Shown: in pieces, positions 38,377 through 47,800 of the stretch
Numbering within the stretch: the stretch's first letter is position 1
Layout: every line of letters starts with the position of its first letter
Assembly: GCA_965371225.1 (NCBI GenBank)
Contig: CBDUXP010000008.1
Span: 1 to 64,000 of the forward strand
DNA length: 64,000 nucleotides
Reading direction: 5' to 3'
Source: CBDUXP01 sp965371225 [NCBI: uncultured bacterium]
Lineage (GTDB): Bacteria; Abyssobacteria; SURF-5; CBDUXP01
Position numbers and translations under genes: made by a program
The notes under the pieces: generated by a model
The model's database searches: none
The model's input: only the letters and a program-made list of their open reading frames with translations
What the model was told of the DNA's origin: nothing

Positions 38377-39464
38377 CGCCACTCCTTCCACGCCACCACG
38401 CGCACCACGCCGCGCAGGTTCTCGGGCTCGCCCCCCGCCGCGCGGGCCGGCTGGCCGAGCGCCAAGGCGTCGGCGTTGTCCCGGGTCGCGCCTTCCTCAT
38501 CCGGATTTTCGCGCGTCCGGCTCAACAGACCGTGCGCCTGCATGGTCAGCGGCCGCTGTTCGTGGTCGGTGGTGGCCTCCACCTGGACCTGCCACCGGCC
38601 GCTGGCCGTGGTCAGGTAAGTGGTCACGCGCGAGTCGCCAACCCGGTCGCCCAGGTCCGCGTCGTCCACGAACGGATCGCGCCGGCGTTCCTGCGCGATG
38701 CGGTGCGCTAAATCTTCTTCGGGCACGAGCGCCAGGAGCACCGGCTCGGGGGCCGTGTTGGCGTTCACCCGGTTATCCGCGCGGGGGGTGACGCTGCAGA
38801 CGTCGGCCAATCCCAGGACGTCGTCATCGTCCGGATCGCCCCACACCATCTCGTGCGTAAAGCCGCGCAGCAGTTCCAACTCGTCGATACTGGTCAGGGG
38901 TCCGTTCCGGCACGCGTACTTCAGGCGCAGGTAGTCCGCGTGTTCGGCGCCGTCCGGTTCCGGGTCGTCGTCCACGTCGAGCCAGTCCACCACCACGTCC
39001 ACCAATTCCGGTTCCAGATCGAGTTCTTCAAACAAGATGTGCAGTTGGCGGCGGCGCGTGGGATCAACGATGCTGCGGACGATCTGATTGTCCTCGATCT
39101 GATAGGTGACCAGGGTGGACAGGGGGAACTTCCCCGCTTCGTCAACCAGCGTCACGGTGGCCGAGACACCCTCCAGGCGGATCGCGATCGCCTCGCCGGC
39201 CCAGTTCTCTTCCAGATGATCCATGTCCACGTCATTGTCCACATCTGTAAGCAAATCCTCCAGCAGCAGCCGCTGGGCGGTGGCCAGCCCGCCGTGCAGG
39301 GCGCCGCGCAAGCGCACGTCGTGAAACCCGTTCGCGCCCACCGTGGCATACACCTGCATGCTGTGCGCGAATTCCAGAACTACGATCAGGAGCACCGCCG
39401 TGACGAACAGCACGACGATCAGCGCGAACCCGCCCGGCCCCCGCCGGCGCCGACTAGCTGTCAC
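38373..39464 (-). CDS. gspK: Type II secretion minor pseudopilin K
   Basis: The 363-residue protein has a pseudopilin helix (GGFALIVVLFVTAVLLIVVL) without the Glu5 of ordinary pilins, as is typical for GspK. A large alpha domain with acidic calcium-type loops (VDVDDDPEPDG) and the ARNGPLTSID-like segment follows. It caps the pseudopilus tip with GspI and GspJ. GTG start; 11-base overlap with gspJ and overlap with gspL. Confidence 0.88.
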   Translation of the reverse strand: MTASRRRRGPGGFALIVVLFVTAVLLIVVLEFAHSMQVYATVGANGFHDVRLRGALHGGLATAQRLLLEDLLTDVDNDVDMDHLEENWAGEAIAIRLEGVSATVTLVDEAGKFPLSTLVTYQIEDNQIVRSIVDPTRRRQLHILFEELDLEPELVDVVVDWLDVDDDPEPDGAEHADYLRLKYACRNGPLTSIDELELLRGFTHEMVWGDPDDDDVLGLADVCSVTPRADNRVNANTAPEPVLLALVPEEDLAHRIAQERRRDPFVDDADLGDRVGDSRVTTYLTTASGRWQVQVEATTDHEQRPLTMQAHGLLSRTRENPDEEGATRDNADALALGQPARAAGGEPENLRGVVRVVAWKEWR

Positions 39465-40296
39465 GCTGGGACTCCTTGATCGGGTCGCGCCGACGGTTGC
39501 CCCCGCCGGATGAGCCGAACGGATTGAAGGAGCCGGTGTTCCCGCCGGTCTCCCGGCCGGCCGCCGACCCGTCGTCGCCGGCGGCAGTCTCCACCTCGTC
39601 CCCGGCGCCCCGTCGGCCCCCGCCGGCGCGCTGGTCTTCCGTTTCGAAGACGGTCTCCGCCGTCACGGCGAGCGGAATCACGGTGCGCACTTCCAGGGTG
39701 TCCCCGCGGCCGTCGGGCATCTCGATGGTGACCCGGATGCCGCGCGGCAGCCGCGCCGCATCGGCGATGTCCCAACTGCCGCTCCAACCGGCGCCATCGT
39801 GATACTCGAATTCGACGGACTCCACCGGCAATGCCCACGTGGCGATGGGCTCGTCCGGGTCGTCCGCCAACTCGGCGAAGGCGGCGAACCGCAACTCCAG
39901 TCCCGGGTCGTCCTCCGCACGGGTCCCCGGGTCCACGACGGCCGGCGCCACCCCGTAGGCCAGACGCTGCACCCCTCCCCGGTGGGAGACGCGCCGCGTC
40001 TGCGCCGGGGCCTGGGTCCAGAACACCAGGCGGTCCCCGCTGCCATCGAACAATGCGAGCGGATCGTCCAACCGATAGAAGGCCGCCTGGTCCAGATAGA
40101 TGCTCTGCAATTGATCCGCCAGGTGCCGGAGCATGAAGTCCGCCCGGTGGAGCGAGCGCGTCCGGGTTTCGCGTTGCTCGACGATGCGGATGGACGTGGC
40201 GAAGCTGGCGTACGCGAGGGTCAGGACGACGCTGATCATCGCCAGCGCGATGACCACTTCGAGCAGCGTGAAGCCCCGCCGGCGCGCCGGGATCAT
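39454..40296 (-). CDS. gspJ: Type II secretion minor pseudopilin J
   Basis: The 280-residue prepilin starts MIPARRRGFTLLEVVIAL, with the cleavage site G|F and Glu5. The globular domain has FMLRHLADQLQSIYLD and VFWTQAPAQ. A 50-residue Gly/Ser-rich tail ends in basic residues, an unusual addition. ATG 40296 forms an ATGA overlap with the gspI stop. Confidence 0.88.
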   Translation of the reverse strand: MIPARRRGFTLLEVVIALAMISVVLTLAYASFATSIRIVEQRETRTRSLHRADFMLRHLADQLQSIYLDQAAFYRLDDPLALFDGSGDRLVFWTQAPAQTRRVSHRGGVQRLAYGVAPAVVDPGTRAEDDPGLELRFAAFAELADDPDEPIATWALPVESVEFEYHDGAGWSGSWDIADAARLPRGIRVTIEMPDGRGDTLEVRTVIPLAVTAETVFETEDQRAGGGRRGAGDEVETAAGDDGSAAGRETGGNTGSFNPFGSSGGGNRRRDPIKESQRDS

Positions 40297-40664
40297 AGGT
40301 CCACCTCCGCGGGGGCGACCAGGGTCTCGACCACGAGCGCGTGTTCGTCCGCCGGGTCGCCCCACGACACGGTAATGCGCACCCGCGTCAGGTCCGCTTC
40401 GGCAGTCCGGTGCAGGGTGCGTTCCCAGCGATAGCGCCGATACATCCCCTGGCCCTCGCCGCCGTCCGGCGCCAATTCATCCACGGGAATGACCAACGCC
40501 TCGGCCAGTTGCGCGCGCGCCAACTCCCCGGCGAGGGTCTGGTGCTGGTGCGCACCCGAGAGGCGCAACGCCGCCGTCTGCGTGGCCATGACCGACACCA
40601 CCACCATCGACAGGATGCTGATGCTGATCATCACCTCGAGCAGGGTGAAGCCGCGGCGTCTCAG
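40293..40664 (-). CDS. gspI: Type II secretion minor pseudopilin I with probable CTG start
   Basis: The pseudopilin sequence RRRGFTLLEVMISISILSM followed by a 90-residue domain identifies GspI. No ATG, GTG or TTG lies in frame near the prepilin peptide; the only one is a TTG 36 codons upstream inside gspH. A CTG at 40664 gives the N-terminus (L/M)RRRGFTLLEV, matching the leader of GspH, and overlaps the gspH stop as CTGA. It has GGGGGT about nine bases upstream. I take this as the start, at about 123 residues. Confidence 0.75.
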   Translation of the reverse strand: MRRRGFTLLEVMISISILSMVVVSVMATQTAALRLSGAHQHQTLAGELARAQLAEALVIPVDELAPDGGEGQGMYRRYRWERTLHRTAEADLTRVRITVSWGDPADEHALVVETLVAPAEVDL

Positions 40665-41236
40665 GAGTCGACCCCCAGCACGGTGGCTTCCCCCAGCAGG
40701 CCGATCAGGCGGACCGTGCGCAGGTCCTCGCCCGCCGCGAGCACCACGTCGGCGTCGTCGCCGTAGCCCCAAGGCGTAAACTCGATGTACACCGTCCCCG
40801 ACCGCTCCACGAAGCCGCCGGCGATCCGCACTTCCACGAATTGCACCCCGGGGGGCAGCTCGCGGCGGCCGGCCAGCGCGTCGCGCAACTCCTTCGCCTC
40901 CCGAACATCCGCCTGCCGCGATTCCGCGCCCAGAGAGAAGTCGGTGCGCAGCTGCAAGGACAGGACCCGGGGGCGATCGTCATCGCGCACGTTGACGCGA
41001 AACGTCTCGGCCCAGTACGTCCCCTCGCTCAGGTCGATGGCCAGGCGCACGTGCTCGCGGCGGGCGACGGCGTACGCGTACAGGTAGCGGAGGTCGCTGG
41101 CCAGCACGCGGCCCGCACTCCGGACCCGGGTGGCGGGCAGCGCGCTCCGCAGCCGGGGGGTCGCCACTGCAGCGACTATGGACAGCAGCAGGATGACGAT
41201 CAGCAGCTCGATGAGAGTAAAACCACGTCGCCGCAC
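40661..41236 (-). CDS. gspH: Type II secretion minor pseudopilin H
   Basis: The 191-residue prepilin begins (GTG) MRRRGFTLIELLIVILLLS, with G|F cleavage and Glu5, and has a GspH beta domain (ASDLRYLYAYAVARREHVRL). It lies between gspG and gspI. The stop codon is shared with the proposed CTG start of gspI. Confidence 0.88.
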   Translation of the reverse strand: MRRRGFTLIELLIVILLLSIVAAVATPRLRSALPATRVRSAGRVLASDLRYLYAYAVARREHVRLAIDLSEGTYWAETFRVNVRDDDRPRVLSLQLRTDFSLGAESRQADVREAKELRDALAGRRELPPGVQFVEVRIAGGFVERSGTVYIEFTPWGYGDDADVVLAAGEDLRTVRLIGLLGEATVLGVDS

Positions 41237-41245
41237 GAGACGCCT

Positions 41246-41689
41246 TTAGAGGTGCCAGCTCTCCACGTCGGCGTCGTACCCCTCGCCCCCGTCCAGCCCG
41301 TCCCGCCCATAACTCTCCAGGTCGTAGTCCGTGCTGTGGCTGCCGGGAGCGGTGTACAGGTACGCATTATTCCAGGGGTCGCTCGGAATCTCCGTGGTGT
41401 CCAGGTAGCCGCCCGGCGGATACTTGTCGATGCGCGAGTCGCCCGGATTCGTGATCAGCGCGTCCAAGGAGGCGGGGAAGAACCCGTGGTCCAGGTAGAA
41501 CAGTTGCAAGGTGGACTTGAGCGTGGCGATCTGGGCGCGCGCCGTTTCGTGTTTGGCGCGTTCGAGATTGTTCATGTAGCGCTGGGTCACGATGGTCGCC
41601 AACAGGCCGATGATCACGATCACGACCATGAGTTCCACCAGGGTGAAGCCGGCGGCGCGAGTCAGGCGCGAATGGTGTGTGCGGTCCAT
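41246..41689 (-). CDS. gspG: Type II secretion major pseudopilin G
   Basis: The 147-residue prepilin has the leader MDRTHHSRLTRAAG and the mature N-terminus FTLVELMVVIVIIGLLATIV. TLQLFYLDHGFFP, DPWNNAYLY and a C-terminal acidic loop (DGLDGGEGYD) follow, the calcium site of GspG. It forms the pseudopilus shaft. ATG 41689 has GAGGA upstream. Confidence 0.93.
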   Translation of the reverse strand: MDRTHHSRLTRAAGFTLVELMVVIVIIGLLATIVTQRYMNNLERAKHETARAQIATLKSTLQLFYLDHGFFPASLDALITNPGDSRIDKYPPGGYLDTTEIPSDPWNNAYLYTAPGSHSTDYDLESYGRDGLDGGEGYDADVESWHL

Positions 41690-41699
41690 GGGAAGGTCC

Positions 41700-42920
41700 T
41701 CATCCGAGTCGGGTGTTGAGTTCAAAAATCGGCAGCAGGATCGCGAGCACGACGAAGCCGACGATCCCGCCCATCACCAGGATCATCGCCGGCTCCACCA
41801 GCGAGACGAGCGCGCTCAGGTCGGCCTCCAGCTCTTCGTCCGCCGTGTCCGCCGTCCGCAGCAGCATCTCATCCAGGCGGCCGCTCCGTTCGCCGAGCGC
41901 GACCATGTGCAGGACGATCGACGGGAAGATACCCGTGCGGCGCAGCGCCCCGGCCAGGTCGTCGCCCCGCCGCACCCCTTCCTGCGCCTCTTCGATGGCG
42001 CGCGCGAAGCGCACGTGGTTCACCACGTTGCGCACGATGTTCATGCCGTCCAGCAGCGGCAAGCCGCTGTGCAACAGGGTGCCCAAGGTCCGGCAGAAGC
42101 GGGAGATGATGAGACTCTGGGTCAGCCGGCGGAGCACGGGCGCCCGCATGCGGAACCCGTCCCACTGGGCCCGGCCGGGCGGCGTGGCCAAGTACGCGCG
42201 GAGGAACAGCACGCCGCCGATCAGCCCCAGCCCCAGGGCCCACCACCACATCTGCACGAAACCGCTCGCGGCCAACAGCACGCGGGTCATTAGTGGTAAT
42301 TCCTGGCCGATCTCCAGGAGCATGCGGGTCACCTGTGGGACGATGTACGCCAGGAGGAAGGTTAAGACCCCGATCCCGACCACGGTCATGAGGGCGGGAT
42401 AGGTCATGGCGGCCTGGATCCGGCGGCGGATCTGGCCGCGGCGCTCCAGGTAATCGGCCAACCGGCTGAGCACCGCGTCCAGCGCTCCCGCCGCCTCGCC
42501 GGCGCGGACCATGTTCACGTACATGGGCGGGAACCAGCGCGGCGCCTGACTTAGCGCGTCGCTGTAGCTCGTGCCCTTGCTGACGTTCCCCTTGAGGCCG
42601 AGCACGACCGTCGCCAACGGGGCATGGTCGATCTGTTCCATGACCGCGTCGAGCGCGTCCACCAGCGGCATCCCCGCCTGCAGGAGCACCGCCATTTGGC
42701 GCGTGAACACGGCGCGGTCCCGTTCGCTGACCCGCGCGGGGAGCCACTGCCGTACGGTGGTGGGCCGGGGGCCGCTCTCCCCCGCCGCCTCGGCGACCGT
42801 GGTGGGGACCAGCCCCATGTCGCGCAATTTTGCGCGCGCGGCGACGGGCGTATCGGCGTCCAGCACGCCCGTGGTGGTGCTGCCCGCGGTGGTGAACGCG
42901 CGATAGCTGTAAACCGGCAT
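41700..42920 (-). CDS. gspF: Type II secretion inner-membrane protein F
   Basis: The 406-residue protein has two GspF/PilC repeats, each about 120 residues. They are marked by FTRQMAVLLQAGMPLVDAL (first) and FCRTLGTLLHSGLPLLDGMN (second), with three membrane helices, the last in MGGIVGFVVLAILLPIFEL. The N-terminus (YSYRAFTTAGSTTTGVLDA) is typical. It is the platform on which GspE acts. Confidence 0.93.
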   Translation of the reverse strand: MPVYSYRAFTTAGSTTTGVLDADTPVAARAKLRDMGLVPTTVAEAAGESGPRPTTVRQWLPARVSERDRAVFTRQMAVLLQAGMPLVDALDAVMEQIDHAPLATVVLGLKGNVSKGTSYSDALSQAPRWFPPMYVNMVRAGEAAGALDAVLSRLADYLERRGQIRRRIQAAMTYPALMTVVGIGVLTFLLAYIVPQVTRMLLEIGQELPLMTRVLLAASGFVQMWWWALGLGLIGGVLFLRAYLATPPGRAQWDGFRMRAPVLRRLTQSLIISRFCRTLGTLLHSGLPLLDGMNIVRNVVNHVRFARAIEEAQEGVRRGDDLAGALRRTGIFPSIVLHMVALGERSGRLDEMLLRTADTADEELEADLSALVSLVEPAMILVMGGIVGFVVLAILLPIFELNTRLG

Positions 42921-42941
42921 CCCGTGCGGCTCCGCCCCGGC

Positions 42942-44642
42942 CTAGGCCTCCACGACCACTTCGCGCGTGACGCGCAAGACTTCTTCAATCGTCGTCTGGC
43001 CGGCGAGTATCTTGCGGGCGCCGTCGCCCCGCAGGGTTTGCAGATGCCCGCGGGCGACCGCGAGACGCCGGATTTCCGTCGCCGCCGCGTGGTGCAGCAC
43101 CGCTTCCTGCAGTTCCGCATCCATCAGAAGCAGTTCAAAGATGCCCGTGCGCCCCAGGTAGCCGCGATCCGAACACTTCGCACACCCCACCGCGCGATAG
43201 GCCATGCCCTCGGGCAGGTCGGCCTGCCGGATGCCCACCTCCAGCAGCTCCTCGTCGGACGGGCGATACGCTTCGCGACAGTGCGCGCACACGGTCCGCA
43301 CCAGGCGTTGCGCAATGATCGCCACCACGGAGCTGCTCACCAGGAACGGTTCGATGCCCATATTGGTCAAGCGGGTGATGCCGCCGGCCGCGTCGTTGGT
43401 GTGCAGGGTACTGAACACCAAGTGGCCGGTCAGGGACGCCTGGATCGCCATCTCGGCGGTTTCAATATCGCGCACTTCACCCACGAGAATGATGTCCGGG
43501 TCCTGGCGCAGCATGGAGCGCAACCCGTTCGCGAAGGTCAAGTCGATCTGCCGCCGGACCTGGATCTGGCCGATGCCATCCATCTGGTACTCCACCGGAT
43601 CCTCGATGGTGATGATGTTTTTTTCGGCGCTGTTCAGCCGGGACAGGGCGGCGTACAGGGTGGTGGTCTTGCCGCTGCCCGTGGGCCCGGTCACGAGCAC
43701 GATCCCGTGGGACAGGCGGATCACCCGCTCCAGCACGTTCAGGTCCTCGGCGCTCATGCCCAGCTGCTCCAGCGAGAAGAGGAAATTGGTGCGGTCCAGG
43801 ATGCGCATGACCACGCGCTCGCCGTAGGACGTGGGCACGATGCTGACGCGAATGTCGATTTCGACGCCCCGCAGGGTGATCTTGATGCGTCCGTCCTGCG
43901 GCAGCCGGCGTTCGGCAATGTCCAGGTCGGCCATCACCTTGATGCGCGAGACGATGGAGGCGTGCATCTGGCGCGGCGGCCGGTGCATCTCGTACAGCAC
44001 GCCGTCGATCCGGTAGCGCACCTTCAGCTCCCGTTCGTACGGTTCAATGTGCACATCGCTGGCGCGCTCGCGGACCGCTTGGGAAATGATCACGTTGACC
44101 AGCTTGATGATCGGCGCTTCGTGGGCCAGGTCCAGCAGGTCGCGCCGCTCTTCCGCCAGCGCCTCCAAGCCGAGTTCCGTCTCGTCGATATCCTGAATGA
44201 TCTGCGCGGCGCTGTGCTGCTCCGCATCGAAGTAGCCCTCGATGACACGCACGATCTCGCCGCGCGGGTAGACCACCGGCTCAACGCGCATGGCGAGCAG
44301 CGCGGCCAAATCGTCCAACGCGTGGAGGTTGAACGGGTCGTAGACGCCCACGATGCAGCAGTCCCCCTCCTCCCGGAGCGGCACCATCAGGTGCTCCCGC
44401 AGGAATGCCAGCGGCACTTTGGTCAGCAGCGCCGGCGTCACCGCGCGGTCGATCTGGGGCGCGTATTCCAGCGCCAGGTACTCGGCCGCCGCCGCGAGAT
44501 ATTCCTCCTCGGGCAGCCACCCTTCCTCCACGAGCACTCCCCCCAAATGCCCGTTCCGCTGCTGTTGCAGCGCCTCGGCCGCCGCCAAGTGATCCGTCGT
44601 CAGCGACGTGTGCGCGAGGAGGTGGGCACCCAGAGCGGACAT
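42942..44642 (-). CDS. gspE: Type II secretion ATPase E
   Basis: The 566-residue ATPase has Walker A GPTGSGKTTTLYAAL, VGEVRDIETAE, STLHTNDAAGG and the zinc cysteine pairs VCAHC and GCAKC. The N-terminal domain has only degenerate MshEN-like motifs (GHLGGVLVEEGWLPEEEY), unlike the two extra ATPases of this window. ATG 44642 starts MSALGAHLLAH, five bases after gspD. It energises pseudopilus growth on the cytoplasmic side. Confidence 0.93.
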   Translation of the reverse strand: MSALGAHLLAHTSLTTDHLAAAEALQQQRNGHLGGVLVEEGWLPEEEYLAAAAEYLALEYAPQIDRAVTPALLTKVPLAFLREHLMVPLREEGDCCIVGVYDPFNLHALDDLAALLAMRVEPVVYPRGEIVRVIEGYFDAEQHSAAQIIQDIDETELGLEALAEERRDLLDLAHEAPIIKLVNVIISQAVRERASDVHIEPYERELKVRYRIDGVLYEMHRPPRQMHASIVSRIKVMADLDIAERRLPQDGRIKITLRGVEIDIRVSIVPTSYGERVVMRILDRTNFLFSLEQLGMSAEDLNVLERVIRLSHGIVLVTGPTGSGKTTTLYAALSRLNSAEKNIITIEDPVEYQMDGIGQIQVRRQIDLTFANGLRSMLRQDPDIILVGEVRDIETAEMAIQASLTGHLVFSTLHTNDAAGGITRLTNMGIEPFLVSSSVVAIIAQRLVRTVCAHCREAYRPSDEELLEVGIRQADLPEGMAYRAVGCAKCSDRGYLGRTGIFELLLMDAELQEAVLHHAAATEIRRLAVARGHLQTLRGDGARKILAGQTTIEEVLRVTREVVVEA

Positions 44643-44647
44643 GGTCG

Positions 44648-46810
44648 TTACTTGACCGGCGCGTCGATGAGCCCCGGAACGTCGATGCGCCCCGAGACGG
44701 CGGCCGCGGCCTCCGTGGTCCGGGGGGCCGGCAGCAAGGTGTGGGAGTTGCGCGGCTGCGGCCGGAAGGTGCGCGACCGCCGGTACGTGCCCACGCCCTG
44801 CATCTGCTCTTGCGCCTGGTCCGGCAGCTCGCGCGCCTTCTCTCGCGTCACCCATTCGGACGTTTTGAGATCGGGCACGATGGTCGGCGTGATGAAGACC
44901 ATCAGGTTCGTTTTCGAGGTCGTGCGGGACCGGTTCTTGAAGAGCCAGCCGAAGAGGGGGATGTCGCCGAGCACCGGCACCTTGTTGACGGTGTCGCGGT
45001 CGCTCTCCGTGATCAAGCCGCCGATCACCACCGTATGGCGATCGTTGACCAGCACTACGGTCGTCACCTCCCGCTTGACCTCGGTCAAGGTGCGGCTCTG
45101 GCCCACCAACACTTCCGGGCCCACCTCGTTCACTTCCTGGTGCAGCTCGAGCCGCACCGTCCCGTCCGGCGCGATGTGCGGCGTCACCTCCAGGGTGATC
45201 CCCACGTCGCGGAATTCGAAAGTTTCGTTCTGCGCGAGGCCGGAGCCCGCGCCCGTATCCGTGAGCGTGCCCGTGACGAACGGCACATTGTCGGCAATGA
45301 CGATGCGCGCCTCTTCATTGTCCAGCATCAGCAGGTTCGGCGAACTCAGGATGTTGAAGTCGCTGTCCAACTGGTTGGCGTTCGCCTCGATGAACAGTTG
45401 CAAGACCCCCATATCGAACGACAGCGCGCCAATGGTGCCGCCGACGGGGAGGGCGCCGGGGACGGCCGTGCTCACCGCAGCGATGTTCGTGAGATTGATC
45501 GGCGCCCCCAGATTCGACAGGTTGCTCAGCGTGCTGGCACCGACCGTCTGGTTCACGCCCGCGAACCCGCCATCGCTCCGGCCGGAAGCGCCGGTGAGGG
45601 ACCACCGGATACCCAGGTTCCGCGCGAAGTCCAGGCTGACTTCCGCGATCAAGACTTCCACAAGCACCTGCGGGCGGCGGACGTCCAGTTGGTCGATGAT
45701 GCGGCGCATGACCTCGAAGTCTTGCGGGCTGGCGATGAGCAGCAGCGCGTTCGTCGCCTCGTCCGCCACGACGGACACCTCCGGGTAGAACGTGCGCACG
45801 CGCTCGGCGGAGGCGGCGCCGTCTCCGGCGGGCGGGGCGGCGCTCGCCAGGTTGGTCAAGACGTCCGCCAACTCGGGGGCCAGGGCGTTGGAGAGTTGGT
45901 ACACGTGAATGTTGTTCTGCTCCACGGGCGTCTGCGTGTCCAACTCGCGAATGAGGAACATGACCTGTTGGGAATCGATTTCATTGGCGACGATAATGAG
46001 CGAATTCGTGCGCGTTTCCGGAATGATTTTCACTTCGCTGGGCCGCCCCGCCACCGCGGCTTCCGGCGGCTGCCCCGCGCGGCGCGGCCGGCGCGGTGTC
46101 GCCTGCGCCCCGATCGGTTCCAGCGCTTCCCGCAGGGTCTGGGCGATCTGGTCGGCGCGGGCGTACTTCAGCGCGATGATCGTGATGTTTTCCTGATACC
46201 CGGACACGTCGATCTGGTCCACGATCCGCAGGATCCGGCGAATGTTCGCCGAGGAGTCCGTCATGATGATCGTGTTCGTATTGGGGTGGGCGACCATGTT
46301 CGAGTCGCGGCTCACCAGCGATTGGAGGATGCCCGTCAGCCCCTGCGCCTCCGCGTACCGCAAGGGAATCAACTGCGTGACCAATTGATCCTCTGTGAAC
46401 CCGGGGCAGTGGTCGCGCCCCACGCACACGGGAATGTCCTTCTGGGCCGCGGTCCGGGCCTGCACCACCTTGTACGCGTTGTCCCCGGGCACCAGGGCAA
46501 ATCCGTGCAATTCCAGAATGGCCTGCAACACCTCGAACGCCTGCGCCCGCGGCACCCGGCGCGGCGCCACGATCGTGACCGTCCCCTTGACCGCAGGATC
46601 GATCAGGAAATTCTGGCCCGTCATCCGGCTGACGGCGTTGATGACTTCGCGCAGGTCCGCCCCGTCGAAGTTGATGGACACCATGTCGCCCCCATCGTCG
46701 AAGGGTTCCTGGCCCGGCGGGGGGATCTGGGCGGCGACGGCTGCCGGATACCCCGACAACACCATCATGGCAAGTGCGCCGGCCGTGAGCCCAAGCCAAA
46801 TGCGGTGCAT
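44648..46810 (-). CDS. gspD: Type II secretion secretin D
   Basis: The 720-residue outer-membrane secretin has a signal peptide (MHRIWLGLTAGALAMMVLSG...AAQ). An N0 domain (ADLREVINAVSRMTGQNF) and N1-N3 repeats with LVTQLIPLRYAEAQGL and TNSLIIVANEID follow. The secretin core holds VPVLGDIPLFGWLFKN and LMVFITPTIV. An extra 60-residue hydrophilic tail may be the pilotin-binding S-domain. The ATG has AAGGAGG six bases upstream. It forms the export pore. Confidence 0.95.
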   Translation of the reverse strand: MHRIWLGLTAGALAMMVLSGYPAAVAAQIPPPGQEPFDDGGDMVSINFDGADLREVINAVSRMTGQNFLIDPAVKGTVTIVAPRRVPRAQAFEVLQAILELHGFALVPGDNAYKVVQARTAAQKDIPVCVGRDHCPGFTEDQLVTQLIPLRYAEAQGLTGILQSLVSRDSNMVAHPNTNTIIMTDSSANIRRILRIVDQIDVSGYQENITIIALKYARADQIAQTLREALEPIGAQATPRRPRRAGQPPEAAVAGRPSEVKIIPETRTNSLIIVANEIDSQQVMFLIRELDTQTPVEQNNIHVYQLSNALAPELADVLTNLASAAPPAGDGAASAERVRTFYPEVSVVADEATNALLLIASPQDFEVMRRIIDQLDVRRPQVLVEVLIAEVSLDFARNLGIRWSLTGASGRSDGGFAGVNQTVGASTLSNLSNLGAPINLTNIAAVSTAVPGALPVGGTIGALSFDMGVLQLFIEANANQLDSDFNILSSPNLLMLDNEEARIVIADNVPFVTGTLTDTGAGSGLAQNETFEFRDVGITLEVTPHIAPDGTVRLELHQEVNEVGPEVLVGQSRTLTEVKREVTTVVLVNDRHTVVIGGLITESDRDTVNKVPVLGDIPLFGWLFKNRSRTTSKTNLMVFITPTIVPDLKTSEWVTREKARELPDQAQEQMQGVGTYRRSRTFRPQPRNSHTLLPAPRTTEAAAAVSGRIDVPGLIDAPVK

Positions 46811-46818
46811 ACGCCTCC

Positions 46819-47772
46819 TTACCGCACCTTGAAGATGAGGTGGCGCGGCAGGTTGTTCCGAATGATCTGGACCCGAATGTCGTTCGCGGACATCATGGTG
46901 TCCCCCATCGCGATCAGGTCCTGCTGCGAATTGACGCGCTGCCCGTTCACGGAGATCACCACATCGCCGGCCTGAAACCCCAGCGACGTGAGCAGGTTCC
47001 CGCGCCCCAAGTCGCGCAGGACGAGCCCGGAGTTTTGCCCGCCCACCATCCGGGGCTCGGTGTAGACCGAATCGATCGTCTGCAGCAGGTCGGGCCCCAG
47101 TTCGCGCTGGAACGCGTCCCCGTTGATCACGCGCAAGTTGTCGTTGATGCGCCGGATGGGGTCCGTGGCGGCGGCCGGCTGGCGCCGCTGTCCCCGCAGG
47201 TTGCGCGGCGTCCGCGACGCGAACGAGCGGGCGACCCGCGTGCCGCTGGAGGCGCCCGGCGGCACCGCCATCGCGCCGGCGAGCATTTTCAACACTTCCT
47301 GCCGACCGTTGCGGATCAAGACCACGAGCTGCTCGTACACCCCGTGGAGCAGGGCCCCCTCCACGATGGTGTCCCCGATTTCGTACAGCTTCTGCGTCCG
47401 GGCCGTCTGATTCTCGATGATCGCGTAACCCGCGCCCGGTCCCAGCGCTACCGTGCCCACGAGCCGGAGCTTCAGCGTCGTCTCCCGCAAATTTTCCAGC
47501 ACCGGGCCCTGCGGCTTCGGGCGGGGAGCGGGGGCCGGCCGCTCACTGAGCGCCCCGAACACGGGGGAGGCACGCAACGCCGCAAACCGGGCGCTGGGCA
47601 GTTGGACCGGAGTGGTCGGTGGGGGCGGGGGAGCCGGCGGTGCGGCGGCGGGGCGCCCGTCAGCCAGGACGGTCTGGACGGTGGTGAAGATGCTCGTCAG
47701 CGCCATTAGGACGAGCGCGAACGACACGACCAGCCATGCCAGTTGAATTACTCGATTTGAGACGCGAATCAT
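46819..47772 (-). CDS. gspC: Type II secretion protein C
   Basis: The protein of 317 residues has one N-terminal membrane helix (VIQLAWLVVSFALVLMAL) and a Pro-rich linker. The HR domain (LRLVGTVALGPGAGYAIIEN) and a C-terminal PDZ domain (LLTSLGFQAGDVVISVNGQ) follow. GspC links the inner-membrane platform to GspD. A GTG at 47802 would add ten residues, but it lies in the -10 element of the promoter at 47801-47830, so ATG 47772 is taken as the start. It is the first gene of the operon. Confidence 0.88.
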   Translation of the reverse strand: MIRVSNRVIQLAWLVVSFALVLMALTSIFTTVQTVLADGRPAAAPPAPPPPPTTPVQLPSARFAALRASPVFGALSERPAPAPRPKPQGPVLENLRETTLKLRLVGTVALGPGAGYAIIENQTARTQKLYEIGDTIVEGALLHGVYEQLVVLIRNGRQEVLKMLAGAMAVPPGASSGTRVARSFASRTPRNLRGQRRQPAAATDPIRRINDNLRVINGDAFQRELGPDLLQTIDSVYTEPRMVGGQNSGLVLRDLGRGNLLTSLGFQAGDVVISVNGQRVNSQQDLIAMGDTMMSANDIRVQIIRNNLPRHLIFKVR

Positions 47773-47800
47773 CCCCAACCAGCGGCGCACCCACGGTGGC

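Noticed and set aside
42624-46975. Plus-strand open frames of 1054 and 856 residues across the gsp genes
   Set aside because: They are reverse shadows of gspF, gspE, gspD and gspC, with no domain pattern of their own.
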